DNA of 64,000 nt from Cinclus cinclus (taxonomy: Eukaryota > Chordata > Aves > Passeriformes > Cinclidae). A program made the position numbers and the translations under genes. The notes beneath the pieces are model-generated. The model saw only the letters and a program-made list of their open reading frames with translations, had not been told where the DNA came from and made no database searches. Location of the stretch: contig NC_085047.1 of the NCBI RefSeq assembly GCF_963662255.1, positions 90,764,259-90,828,258 of the forward strand. Direction: 5' to 3'. Of the stretch, positions 30,001-44,600 are shown in pieces; the first letter of the stretch is position 1, and the number at the start of each line of letters is the position of its first letter.

Positions 30001-33000
30001 TCATTTAATATTAGGCTCTCACAGAAAGGCTGGATGTTGTGCTTCTGGAAAAAGCTGAAAGTCAGCAGCAGTGCATAGCTCTGAAAAAAGACAATATTCA
30101 AACCAAGCAAGAAGCAGAGGTACTGAAATGAACCACAGAACATTACTGAAATATTTCTGAATTATATTTCTTTTCTGAATTTGTTCGTTGTGTATCTAAT
30201 TTTAGTCTTTTTCTTCACTTACCTGTGTTCTATCTCTTAAAAGTCTAAAACTATATAAAGGCTTTATATATTAAAGCATATTTTCTCTGTACCCCCTAGT
30301 TCATAGTAATAAATAAAAAATTCCTGTATACACTGTCTAGATCCACACCTGCAAGAAGAATTCAGTCTGTGCATTGAAAGTCTATAGACTTCAGTCAATC
30401 AGCTCTGTCTTTCTTTGGGAGCACAGGTTTACCTTTATGAGGCAAACCTTTAGATATGCATATGAAATTTACCTTTTGATATTCATAAGAAGGACTCTGT
30501 CAGCCAAGACATCTGTATTGTATCAAAAATCTCAATTAGTAATAAAGTGAAGACTGAATTGCTTGCAATTGATGGACATGGTTATATTCCAGATACCCGA
30601 ATTTGATGCACAAAAATTAATCTGATCTTTAATACATTATCAGAATAGTTGCTAAACCTGAACTCTGTTGTGACCATTTTGTGAAATTACACTGGTAAAC
30701 ATGATTTAGGACTTAGTTTTCCTTTTTGATTTTGCAAAAGTTCTTGTACTCTGTGCCGTGTCTTCTGAATTGAGTTTTCCTAATACAGTTAGATATTTTA
30801 AAACTATAGCTGTTTTTAAAACTGAGGATTACTACGTTTTCTAATTCATTATTGTAAACAGTCCACTTAGAAATTCTGTGTGCTAAATTACCAGTATTTA
30901 ATAATTTTCTTGTTTGCTTAGGCTGCAGTGGCTAAAAGAGAAGAATTGCAGAAGCAACTGGAGCAATCAAGAACTGACTCTCTTGAAGAAATAAAAGCTC
31001 TGAAGAGTGAATTAGCAAATGCACAATGCAAGCACAATGAAGATTTAAAAAAGCTGAAGATGGAATTAGATGAACAAGTGCAAAAACAAATGGAGCTGGT
31101 GGAACAGGTTGAATATTACAGTAATAGCCAAAAAGAAGTTAAAAGATTACAAGAGGATGTCCAAAGAATGAAATCTACCTACGAGGAACAAATTTTATGT
31201 CTGAACAAGCAGTTGGAAGCTGTGAATGAAGACAAAAACAAAGAAGTGACAAATCTGCAAGAAACTATTAAAAGCAACTCTCACTGTTACCAAAATGAAA
31301 TAAAAAGTCTGAATGAAGAGCTTAAAAAACTAAAAATTGCCCATCAGGAAGAGATGTCAGAACTAATGCATCAGATTGAAATATCATCTAAAGAAAACGA
31401 AGAAAAGCAAAATCAAATAAATCAGTTGCAGCACAATTTGGCAGAGAAAAATGCCGAGGATGAAATGCGTGCTCAGACTGACCAGCGTGAATATGACTTG
31501 GAGCAGCTGAGAGAAGCCTTAAATAAAAATTTAGAGTACAAGATAGATGTTGCAGATATACAAGCAGAACCTTGTGTAGAAGCAAAAATGGAAGAAAAAG
31601 TTAGGTACCTGGAGCATAGTTTAGAAGAACTGCAGTCCCAACATAGTATATTAAAAGATGAGTTAACTTACATGAGCAATGTCAAGATAAAACTGGAAAA
31701 GGAAATCCATCATATGAAGGATGAGTACTTTCATGAGCGGGAAGACTTAGACTTTAAGATAAATGAATTGCAGCTTGCTAAAGAAGATTACTGTTGTGTA
31801 ATTGAAAAACTAAAATTGGATCTTCAAGCAGCAGGACAGCACTATGAAACTGCTGCAAAAGAGCACAAATTAGAGATTCAGACTCTGAAAGATCAACACA
31901 AGAGAGAAATTTCTGAAATAAATGAAAATTTATTATCTGGTTCTGAAAAAAAACAGATGGCATTAGTTTTTGAAATCCAGGAACTTAGAGAACAACTTGA
32001 AAAGCAAACTCAGGAGAAAGAAGAAGCAGTGTCCAGTTACAACAGCCTGAGAGAAACAATGGAAACTCTACAGGCTGAGCTAGGTGAATCTGCTGGAAAG
32101 ATCAGCCAGGAGTTTGAATCAATGAAACAACAGCAAGCTTCTGATGTCAGTCAACTGCAACAGAAACTCCGGGCTGCTTTCAGTGAAAGGGATGTTCTTC
32201 TTGAAACTGTAAATCGCCTCCAGGAAAAAGAAAAATCTCATCAGTTAAAGATAGAAGAACTTGAATGTAAAATCGTTAGTCTTCTGGAGGACAATAGCAC
32301 CATGAAAAGCTCCATTGACCAAAAAGAGATTACTGTAAGAGAACTGGAAGAGAAGATCATTGCTCTTACTGATAAAAACAGGGATATTTTAAATGATGTA
32401 AAATGCTTGGGTGAAGAGAGAGAAACCCTTCAGGAAACTTGCAAGCAAGAACAAGTTAAAATTCAGGAACTTCAGCAAGAAGTAGATGTTGCTAATCAGT
32501 ACAATAATGACCTAAAGCAAAAGATAGAGGAATTAACAGAGAGACTGAATGAAGCTTTAACTTCAAAGGGTGAAAATGCTCAAATGCTAGAGCAGCTAGA
32601 AAAACAGATTGAATTTCTGGTGCGTGACAAAGAGCAGCTTTCATCTGAAGTATATGCTCTTTGTGAGGAAAATAAGAAACTTGTTCAGGAAAAAGGTGAA
32701 TTAAGTGAAGAGCTGGGGAAAACTACATCTGAAATAGATGGCTGTTTAGTATTGAAGGAGCAGTCTGAAAACTTAGAAAAGAAACTACAAATGATGACTG
32801 CAGAAAAAGACCATATATCAACATTACTTGAAAATGAGCAAGTGCACACATCCCTTGTAAGAACTCAGCTGTATCACCTACTTGAGCAAGTGGGGTTCAG
32901 CATTTCAGATTCTAATGAAGAATATGATTCTCTTAACTTGTTAAAAATTGCAAGTGAATGCTTGTCAAAAATTAAAGAAGAGCACTGCCTTGCTCTACAA

Positions 33001-36000
33001 AAGGAGGAGGAAGTAATAAGTTTGCAGCAAGAAGTTGAGAGATTAGAGGAAGAAAATGCAGCTCAACATAGAGAACATAGATCACTGATTCAGGATTTTG
33101 AAAAAGAAAAAAATCTCTTGAGAGAAGAACTGGAAGGAGTGTTGTCTGAAAAAGAAGCGCTTCAACGTGATATCCAGGAGCTGAGGAATGCCAGTGAAAA
33201 AACAAGGATTGAAAATCAAGATCTTTTAGCTAATTCTGAAGAGCTCAGTCATAAACTTGCTCTTTATAAAAGTCAAATACAAGAACAGCAAAAAGGATCT
33301 GAAAGACAAGATGACTTAAATTTCATTCTGGAACAAAAGGAAACTGAGCTTAGAAATGTGAAAGACGAACTGAGTTCTCTAAAGGTTATATTTTGTTATT
33401 GAAGTATAAAGACTAAACCTCTAAAGTCTTCAGAATTAAGGTTCAAAAAATACTTTCAATTCTCTCTTTTTTTTTCTTTTTTTTTTTCCCTCTGGCCTGA
33501 AAGTGAGTCTCCCTTTTAGAAAACACATATTTCTGAATTTTCTAGCACCTCAGAATTCCCGTTCCCCGCCCTGTCCCCAGGAAAAAAAAAAAAAAGGTTT
33601 TTTTGGACAAAAGTTGCTTGTACTTGAACTTTTCTTCCTATCAATATCCCTTGAAGCAGTCAATTGACTAGATTGACTATCTGACCTCATAATCTTTCAC
33701 CTCTAGTTTTCTGTGGTTCCATCTCAAACAGAACTGCTTGCTCTGCATTAACTTCAGGTCTTGGGAATTGCTGGTTATGTAAAGCTGACAGCTGCAGAAT
33801 GAAGATGTCTCCCCTTTTTGTCCTTGGACACGATGGAAAGCGGCTCTTAAAAGGTTCTGCTTTCAACATAACTGTATTTTCACCAGGCTGATACAAAGTT
33901 GCTCATAAAGGCTTTCCTGGTAGTAAGAACATAGACAGTTTTAGCTGTAGCTGAAACTTCTGGTGGCTTGTTAGGGACAAAATAGGTACCACAAAGAAAT
34001 GTTTATAATACTTCTTCTATCTTTGTTTGTAATACAGAATTTAATGGAGACAACGACTGAGAAAGCTGATCAACAGTCTTCAGTAGCAGAGCTTCAAGAA
34101 AAAATTGGTATTTTACTAATTTCTTTTCTTTTATATAAGTGGTCTGGCTTCTTTGGATTGTTACCTTTCCTTTCTTTGCATGATTGTCCTTTATTTCCAC
34201 AAGTCGAGGAAGATGGGGAAGTAGATATTAATGCATTTTCCTACAGTATTCTAACCACTGGGGATTCAAAATGTTAGCAGTTTTAAGTTGGATATGATTT
34301 TGTATTTTTAAACCTTGTTTTTTTTCCTCTGTACATCTGTCTGTAAACAGTGTAGTGGATTTAATCTTTAATTTTTAAATGTGTGAAATTTATCTGTAAA
34401 AATCCCTGAGGCTACTAGAAGGAAAGGGAAGCAACACTGCAAAAACTACTGTTGCTTTTTTGCAGTTATCTCAACACATTAGCAGGAAAATGCTTCTGCA
34501 TTGTTAAATTTATGTAGACGTAGACAGGAATATGGCTCTTAAGTGTGATGGAAGCTTCTGAAACAGGAAAAGATTGTCCAGGGAAAGATTGCTCCTAAGT
34601 TCTCTGTGTGTCTGGGTGTTTTAGCTTCAAATTAAAAGCTTAACTGAATGGAATACTTGAACATCTCCCCCTGCTTTATATTTTGTTTGGTTTTAAAGTA
34701 ATGCTGATACTTGTGTTCTAATTGAATTTCGTTTAATTTCACTTCTTGGGAAGAAGTGGGAAGGTGTAATTTTTAATTTTCTTACCTATTTATTTTAGGG
34801 ATGCTTGAAAAAGAATCTGCTGAAAAGGGAGAGAAGCTAAATAAAATTAAAGTGGTTGCTGTGAAAGCAAAGAAAGAATTAGATGCCAGCCGAAAAGAGG
34901 TACCCTGACTACTTCCTAATATGAAGATTCTGCATGGGGGACTTTGTTTTAATGACACACACTTCTTTTTAATAAGATGCAGACTCTGAAGGAAGAGTTG
35001 GAGTTGGTTCGATCAGAGAAAGATCAGTTGTCTGCTTCAATGAAAGATGTAATTCAAGGAGCTGAAAGCTATAAGGTAAGAATACTGCTGCATTCACAGA
35101 AGAGAGTGAACTCTCAGAAAATACTTTGGGTTTGAAGCCTAGCCTGGATATACATTGCTGTGTACTTGCACAGTTATGTTTGGCCAAAGAAATGGTGGCA
35201 GTGCAGTTGAACACCAGAATCAAGAAATGTAGGGTTCTCTTAAAGGAACCATGCAGCTGCTGTCAGAAGAAAATGAGACACTTCCTTTCTACTGGAATGC
35301 TGTTTTCAAACCTTTTGAATCTAGCATCATACATACCAAGCAATGTGTTGCTAGGCAAAGCATAAATCCCCATGAATTCTGCAAAGTAATAAAATTGAAG
35401 ATCAGTTTGAAAATCCTTAAATGATGAAGAGAAACTTGTAATTTTCTGGGAGCAAGTCTTCTTGGAGCACATTTCTGGGCACGTGAAACAGAAGCAGGTG
35501 ATAAGGCAGCATTTCTTCCTCAAGAGAAAGCTGTTCCCTGTAAGACTTAGGAAGGGAAGCTGAGGGAACTGAGGTTATGTAGTCTGGAGAAAAGCAGGCT
35601 TAGGGGAGGCTTTATCGCTCTTTACAACCACGTGAAAGGAGGGTGTAGTCAGGTGGGGAGCAACAAGGTAGGGCAGAGGGAAATGGCCTTGAGTTCCACC
35701 AGGGGAGGTGTAGGATATTAGGAACAGTTTCTTTAGGAGAAAGGTGCTTGAGCATTAGAACAGGGAAGCAATGGAATCACCATCCCTGGTGGTATTTAAA
35801 ATATAATAAGTAAACACAGCAAGTGCTTTATATACAAATATATAAAGTAAACATGGCACTTAAGGATGTGTGTTAGTGGTGTATTTGACAGTGCTGAGTT
35901 TACAGTGATTCAATGATCTTAAAGGTCATTTCCCATCTAAACGATTCTGTGACATCATTGAGAGTATTGCATCCACTCTTGTCTTTCTTTCTCCCCCTAA

Positions 36001-38590
36001 ATACAAGAAAGAAATTGATAACTTGAAGTAATTTCAGTGGAGGGATGACCAGGTTGGTCAAGGGACTGGAATAAGTGATGAGAAGTTGCTCAGCCTAGAG
36101 AAGACTTCAGAGGAACCTAATAGGAGTCTTCCAGTACGTACAAAGACATTATGAAGGAAAGAGAGTCAGGTTATTAATGGTGGTGTAAGGTAAGACAGGA
36201 CTCCTCCATTGAAAGGAGAGATTGCAACTGGATACATGGACAAACATTTTTATGCTATGAGAATTGTCGAGCTTTGGAATAGGTTTCTCAGTGGAGTAGC
36301 CACCTCCATTCATGGAGGCCGGTGCTTGGAAAGACATGTTTGGACAAAGCTCTGAGCAACCTGATCTCTTCTCACTGCTGACCCTCCTTTAAGCAGGAGG
36401 GTGATGCATGCTGGGTTGTCTTCCAACCTGAATTTTTCTAGAATGTCATGAACTGAAAGGGGGTTTTTCCCAGAGCCTGTAGTGGAATTATAGCTTTAAT
36501 TTCATTCTGATATTTCTGATGTTGCAGTAAGATAACTCATATAATGAAATACTAGGTAAGCACACCTCAGAGGTATAGAATGTGCTTTTGCAATACATAA
36601 GGTAAAAAAATTATGCCATTGTGTTTGTATGTGTTAAGAATCTTTTGATGGAATACGACAAGCAAGGAGAACAGCTGGATTCTGAAAAAGGCAGAGCAAA
36701 TAATCTTGAACGTCAGATAGATGATCTCACAAGACAGCTACAGGTGTCATCTGAGCAGGTCAGTTCTGTGTATGGGTCTGATCTATTGTTAAGTACCATA
36801 AAAATTAATTCTGCCTATTGGTGCAAGTTTTAATCATGTGATTGTTACTATAGTTTCATAACATAAGTGTGCTTGAATAATGACTTGAAATTCAGAGTGG
36901 TTTGTTTGATATCTTACCTGGGCCGTGCCAAAGATAAATATATCTAGAATGTCTGGCTTTGTCAATAGAAAGAGTTTAATTTATCCCAGGCCAACTCACA
37001 GAAAAGAGCAGTTCATTTCTGGCTTGATTTTTGGACCTACAGCTCTGCTGCAAGTATCAAACTTGCACTGCTTCTCTGACTGCACACCTACACTTTTCAT
37101 GAGGTGCAGTAACCTTTAACTGAGACATTTTTCCTTCTATTTCTTCAACAAAATGTGGCTTGGGATTTTTTAAATTTTTTGTTTAATGAATATTGTTTAA
37201 ATATAGTAAATGAATTAAAGATTTTGCATTTTTCACAACCATGAGACTTTAAGGTGCATTGCAAGGTACTACAGTGGCAGTCAGAGGAGTCTTATGACGA
37301 TAATTAAGGGGCTGTGAGACACATTTTTACAAAGCTAGCTGAAATGGGTTTGGTATTTAGGATTTAAACTCCCAGACCCCATACACCAAAGATCCACCTA
37401 GGCCACTGTTTCCTTATAAATGTAGGCTGATAGTCAATAGCATATTAAGAAATAAGAAATAATAGTATATATTCTGCTCATTATGCAGGCATTGCATTTT
37501 TCAAGTTTGTTATAAAGAATTTGTAAATAAAACACTGTTTAGGTAGTGGAAATCTTTCACTTGTACTCCATTCTTAATAGGCAAAATAAAGACTAGGATA
37601 CATCATTGAAGATGTCAACCTTTAATCTGTTAAAGTCATTGCAAAAATGTGGCTAATGCAGTAGAGTTCTTACTACATTTAATCTGTTAAAGTCATTGCA
37701 AAAATGTGGCTGCTGCAGTAGAGTTCTTACTACATGCTGGTGGAAGACTTCATGGTTCAGTCAAAGCTTGCAGTTCAGCCTTTTTTAGGAGTTAATAGTA
37801 TGATCATTTGTTTATAAATACAGCAGCTGTATTTGAAGTGTGGCAGTAAGTATTGAAATACTGTATTGTTGCAAGGGAAGGTGATAATGCAGAAAGCATA
37901 CATTTTTGGCTATTTTATTCAGATTTCTTTTGATTCTTGCCATTTTACAGAACCTGGGCAAAATTAGCTGAACAAGATAACCAAAATGTGCTAATAGCTT
38001 TAATTTTACCTATTTATCAATCTGGTCTAAAGGATATAAGAGGGACAAGACTCATCTGTAGCAGTGTTGTTTGTACGGGATTGAAAATACTTTATCTTGC
38101 ACATAAATTCGGCTTATGTTTTTATCATTCCACTGTGCTAATTTCAGCATGATCAGCTACACTCCGCTAATGAAGACCTCCTGGCTCGTGTTGAAACACT
38201 GCAAAATAATGCTAAGCTGCTGGAAACCCAGATACTGGAGATACAAAAGGCCAAAGCAAAGGCTGACAAAGAACTAGAAGCTGAAAAGCTTCTAAGAGAG
38301 CAGAAAACAAAGGTAGTACTTAATAGAGATGGTGAATAGGCTGAAGCATTACTTTCACTGCATGTGATTTCTGTTAGACCTTTGTAAACTGTGTTTGTAT
38401 AGCTCAGGTTCTGCTCTTTCCCTCTGTGTTACTTGACTTTTGAAAACTTGGTCTGTTCATTGAAAGAATTTTGCAAGGCTGTCAATTCAGGTTAGAGGTA
38501 GTTATACAGAATGTGAAAACCACTTCATAGTATTGTTGGTCTTCCTCAAGATTTCCTAAAAAATAAATTGGCTATCTTTGTACAATGCAA

Positions 38591-38623
<33 letters not shown>

Positions 38624-41600
38624 TAAATATAGAAAGATGCTGACGTCTGTTTAGAAATTGGACTGCATAATTGACAACTACTTAAATTTCAGGAACATAG
38701 TGGAGCTGTCCGAGAAGTGGAGGAGCTTCAGATGCAACTTCAGAAAGAAAAGAAACATCTACAGAAGACTATGCAAGAGCTAGAGCTGGCCAGAAAGGTA
38801 GAGTTGCTGTCCATGTTAGTGCTTAATGGGCTACCAAAGATTTTGGCTGTTCTGAGGATTTTAAAGTCAGAGGTTTGCAAAAGGGACAATGTGAGGGTTT
38901 GTGCCCCTGGTTGTGTACTTGGAGAGCTTAAAGGTACTTTTGGGATTGGTTTTGGTTTTATTTTTTGTTTGTTTAGCTAGGGTTATGCGCCCTTTCATGA
39001 GTAGAAATAGGAATAGAATTCAGATGTCTGGAGTATGTGTATAGTGCACTGTTAAGAAATTGCCTTGGTTGTAAGGACTGAAGATGACAGAAACTAATAC
39101 ATACAAAATACCTGCTGATAAAACTGGATACAGGTTTTTCAAAGCTTTTGATTCTTGTTTGAAAAGAGATTATTTACTGAGAATAAGGAAATCCAATACA
39201 TGGGTGGTGTTTGTGGATATGGATAGAGACAAAACCTTTGTCTGATGGACAATATGTTTTTTACAGAATTACAAAAGTGTTAGCAGCCAAGGCAAATTGT
39301 AAGCTCTAACTTCATTTTGTGTACCTTGCAGGATGCTCAAAAGAGTACACTGATGGATATGGAAATAGCTGATTATGAAAGGCTAGTAAAAGAGCTTAAT
39401 CAGAAGATTACTGATAAAGACAGCAGAATAGAAGATCTTGAGCAAGAAACGGGGATTCAGAAACAGAAACAAGAGACCCTACAGGAAGAAATAAGTGAGT
39501 AAACTATAAACAGCAAGAGTCACTGGTATAGTTAGCAATGGCAAAAAATCAGTTCAGAAACATCTTCTCAAGTCAGCAAGTGAAGGTAAGCTTTGCAGGA
39601 ATATTAAACAGTTGCATTAAGGACAGTAATTTTGCCTTAGAGGAACCTTTACTAGGTTATCAATCACTTAATCCAGTGTTCAGCACTTAAAAACCAGTTT
39701 GCCTGCCTGACATACTGTGTTTCTTAACTGATTAAGTTATTCATAAGTTTTAATATTGGTGACTGACAAGGGTTTCATTCTGATATACCACACTCATAAA
39801 ACTTCACTGATTCCCATATGGTTAAAAATTCCATTTCTTCCTGTGCTGAAGGGTAAATCTTAAAAACATTTAAGTTATTTTAAGATCTTTATGATAACTT
39901 AGAAAAAGGGTACTAAAGTTGCTGCAAGCTACTTGTTTACATCTCTTAAGGGATCTGTTAGAATATGTTTAAATATTTTCCAGCATTTTTAAGGAAATAT
40001 TAGAGGGGAAGTTTCCTTTGCATATAATTGTTGTTTTCTGCATTAGAGTCACTTCAGTCAGCTATGCAACAGGATGAGGAAAGAAATGCCAAGATTAAAC
40101 AACTCCTGGTGAAAACCAAAAAAGAACTGTCTGATTCAAAACAAGCTGTAAGTGCATATGCTAACGACTGTGTTATCTGTTTTTAAAATAGATTTTAAAA
40201 ACAGCTAGTAGCTGAATTTTTAGGTTACTAAAAGGTTTGGAGGTGTTTGTAATATCCAGGTAATTTTATCTTGCAGGAAAGTGACCATCTAATGTTGCAG
40301 GCATCATTGAAAGGGGAACTGGAAGCCAGTCAACAGCAAGTGGAAGCCTATAAGGCAAGAAACTTCACTATTTTGTTAGTACAGGTTTTCTCATATAAGT
40401 AGTCAGGGTGTGATTTGTATTGGGCACATGGAATATAGGCTGAAGAATAAGGAGGTGCTGTTTTTACTTCTACATTCTTTTTCTTAAATTAGTTTTTCTG
40501 TTTGCTGCTTTCCCCAAATATTTTTTCCTGTGATTTTCTTTAAGCAGATTTACACTCTCTTTTCCCTTTCCCTTTCCTGTCCCTTTCTACAAAAAGAGAG
40601 GACTGTGGAGGTTGAAGCTTGTAACTGGAATATATTTTTAATGATTCTTTAAGAATGGAAGTTGTTCAGTTTAAAAACAGAAGAGTACAACATTGTCAGC
40701 AGAAATATTAAGTGTTGTCCATCTGTGTACTGAATATAAATGGATTGGAATGTAATGAAAGAAGCAGGGAAGGGAGGGAGGGGGGTTGACTTTCTTAAAT
40801 GCTACCCCAGCATTGTAATTTTATCTTCCAGTTTTCTCTTTAAACAACATTACCTTTTAAAAATTAATACATGGTGACCCGTGTCTATTTTTTTTTATTC
40901 TATTTTTGTTGGATTTTAATTTTGTATTCACTAGTTCTGTGCAGGAATTACTGTAATAGAGTCCTGCTTTCTCAGTGGCATGTTCCCTTGGATAAGTAAG
41001 AAAAGTTTTTGTGATAGTGAAGTTTTCAACTGACTCTTTCAGATTCAAGTGGCTGTATTGACATCAGAGAAGCATAAAGTTCAGGAACAACTGCGAACAT
41101 CTTCGGAGCAGCACCAGCGTACAATGAGTGCTTGCCAGCAAAAAATTGCAACCCTGCAAGAAGAGTGCAGAGCAGCTCAGGTATTTCATTGGAAGAAGTA
41201 ATCTTAGAGGCTTAAGAAGGGAGATTACTTGCACTCTCTGCTTCTTCAAAAATATTTTGCAGATTTTTCACTTTTCTCTTTTTTGTCTGTCGAGAATGGC
41301 GAATTACCCGAGTAATTGGGTGGTGGTATAAAGGACAAGCCAGACTGTCCTGTTTGATGGGTATGACTTGGGGTGAACATCTGGACTCGCATACTTCTAT
41401 TTCCAGTAGGGAAAAACTTGTGGTAGTGGGGGGCCAGGGTGTATTTAAGATGTGCACTAAGTATACACTCAGGGAAAAGAAAAGCCTTTAAAGAAAAGAG
41501 CACAAATGAAAAAAAGGAATATAAGTTGGATTGTATGATACTCCGCTAAAATCTAAAGAAACATCTGTTATGGTGGTCACTGTTTCAATTATCTTTCTTA

Positions 41601-44600
41601 AAGAAGGAAATGCAGCAGCTGGTTCTAAGTTTTTTAAGTGTAAGATGAATTTCATTATAGAGAAATAAGGGAGTAATAGTCAATAGTATACCTTACAGGT
41701 TTGTTTTCTGTGTGATAGGCTGAACAAGCAGCTGTTACATCTGAATTTGAGAGCTACAAAGTCCGTGTTCATAATGTTCTGAAACAACAAAAGAATAAAT
41801 CTGCTTCTCGGACAGAATCTGAAGGAGCCAAACAAGAAAGGTAAAATTAACATTTTTATTTGATCTGTAATCTGACTGTGGCACTGCCTAGCTGAACAGA
41901 GGAAATAGCAGTTTCTACTGTTGTGGTGCTATATTATTTTCTAATAGCTGGATTTGTCTTTTTCACCACTGTTTTTGTGTAGATTACATATTGTTACAGT
42001 CAGAAGAAGAATTAAGGTCTTAGGAAGTTTTTCATGACTCTCATGAGTAGAAATTAGCCAGCACATTCTGTGTAGACTTGACACATCGTTTTCTCTGACA
42101 TGAAAGCCAAGTGCCATTTGCAACTAAGGACAAGAGAGAAGATGGATTCAGTTCAGCTGAGCTCACTTTGAACTTTTTCAGGAATGAGTAGTTTAGTGTA
42201 GGTGAAGCTCTGGATGCCAAATCAGTCATTGCTTTCAGCAGATTTGTGGAATTCTGTGTGTTGTATCATGTGAGGAAAGATTTGGAAGAAAATAGTTACA
42301 CTACCAAAAGGTCCCTGAAAATCCTTAAGTATAGTCATAAGCCAGGTGAGTTTAGATTAGCTTCAGAAAATGTCACAACTCACTGCAAAAGTCAGTCAGT
42401 TTCTGCAGGTTATTTTTATTAGTCATTGATAGCTGCCCTTGGTGACAGACTGGGCGTTTATGTGTGAAATGTTAGGATTCTTTTCTGACACAGACCTTTG
42501 GTCGGTACCGGCAACTGCAGCCAAAAATCCACCAGAGGGCGACTTGTGCCTTGTTAGAGGACTTGGGTTTTGGGCTGGTTTGGGGTTTTTGAAACGTTCT
42601 TGCTTTTGAAGCAACCAAACTGTAAGAGTTGCATTTCTTTGTCTCTTCTTTTTACAGAATTTTTAGAAGTTCTGGTATTGATACTCTTTTTGTGAGAGAG
42701 AACCATCTTGGAAACAAATTGGATAAGCAATAAATAGCTGACATATGGTTCCCAAATAAATTATTTACAAGTACCAACTCTTAAGGATTAGTGAGATACA
42801 CAGTTCATGAGATAATGGAGGTGTCTATATAACTATATGTCTATATAGGCAATATATAAATACAGACATCAGTGAAAAAAGAATGGGTGTGACTTAAGAT
42901 TTTTTTCTTCCTGGTATTTCTGATTTTGAATTGTTTTTGACCAACTGAGTTGATCTGTTATGAACTTGAGGTTGCTTTCTAGTATTTTGCTCAAAACCTA
43001 CTCCAACCATTTGTCCCATGTATGTGGTCTTATTGAACTGATCTGCATTTATTAAACAAACAAAAAAAAGCCTCGCTACTTTTAAGAAGAATATTTTTCT
43101 CCCACCTGAATCCCATATATTATTTTCCTTCTGTCTTATCGTTGAAGTAGAAAGTGCTATCAGTCATACTTCCTACACAACAGTTGCATTCCCAGCAGTT
43201 CAGATGGGATGTGGCACACCTATTTGTATCTATATTGAAACAGGATTGAAACAGGATCTGATTGTTTCTGCTGTAGCCACATTCTAAGATTATTTTGGTC
43301 TTCGTGCTTAGTTGATTATTAATAAACATGCAAATTGGATCAGCTGTCCAAATGTTACCAATATCCTACAGGTTCTGAAATAATGTAATTATTTTAAATG
43401 CATGTTATGTATTCCTTTTCCTTCCACGTGCAGGGAACAGTTGGAAATGGTGGTAGAACAACTTAAAGTTAAGCTGCAAGATGCTCAGCATAATTCACAG
43501 ATGAATGCATCTGAACTCCAGGCATTGCAGTCTGAACATGACACCCTGCTGGAAAGACACAATAAGATGCTGCAAGAGACTGTTGCAAAAGAAGCAGAAC
43601 TCCGTGAAAAGTATGGTCTGCTGCTGAATAGATACAGATATTTCATTTTGTTTGAATTTTAAGATCTTAGCATGTAGAAACCTATAACTGTACTTCACAA
43701 AGAAAGGGGATGTTGTTGATAAACGAATTTTCAAAAGGATTGTTTGCAGTTTTTAATGGTTTTTAACTTTTAGTTATGGAGCTATCAGAAGTTTCCACAA
43801 TGACAATGAAATAGTAGCTGATTGGGGAATTTGAGATTTCTGCAACCTTTCTACCTCTTAACTATCAGATATAAAAATTAGCATTTTTTAAGCACATTGA
43901 CTGTTTGTAAGTCTAATGCCCAGCACCACATTTGTGTTGTACTGCTCTACTAAATTTTATTGTTGTTTCCTTTGGAAAAAAATAAAATAATTATATGTAA
44001 AGCAAACAAGTTCACTGACAAAATACCCAGTTCTTGTCCACCAAGTGCCTTTCTTAAAGAAAGTACTGCATTTTAAGTTTGTGCTTGCCACAGAGTTAAT
44101 TTGCTATTTCTTTCAAAATGAAAGGAATCTGTTGAATCTGTATCTCTTCTTGTAAAATCACATGAGTACCTAATAACTGAGCTCCTCAGAGTCTATCTTT
44201 GTCTTTTCTTCTCCATTTAAGGTATAAAGAAGTTCACATCAAGTATTAATTGGAAATTACAGATTGATACTAGGAACTGTTGAATTCTTGTCATTGCCTT
44301 TGTACAGTTTTGTCTGTTCCTGATAGCTACATAATGATTCACTGTAGTCAACCAAATTATGTTCTGCATTTTTCTGGAAACAACCAATTTCACAGTAGAT
44401 TCCCTTTATACCTAAACACTATATTTTTATACTCTGGCTCTGTTTACATCTGTATGCTTATAAGGGTAAATCCTGGGCTTAGTTTTTTCCATAAATGCAT
44501 TTGTTTAATTGCTCGTGACTTTATTTCTTTATTTATCCAAAGATGTCTGAATTTTTTGTTCTGAAATAGAAGTCAAGAGTTTATATAGCACAGTGCATTC

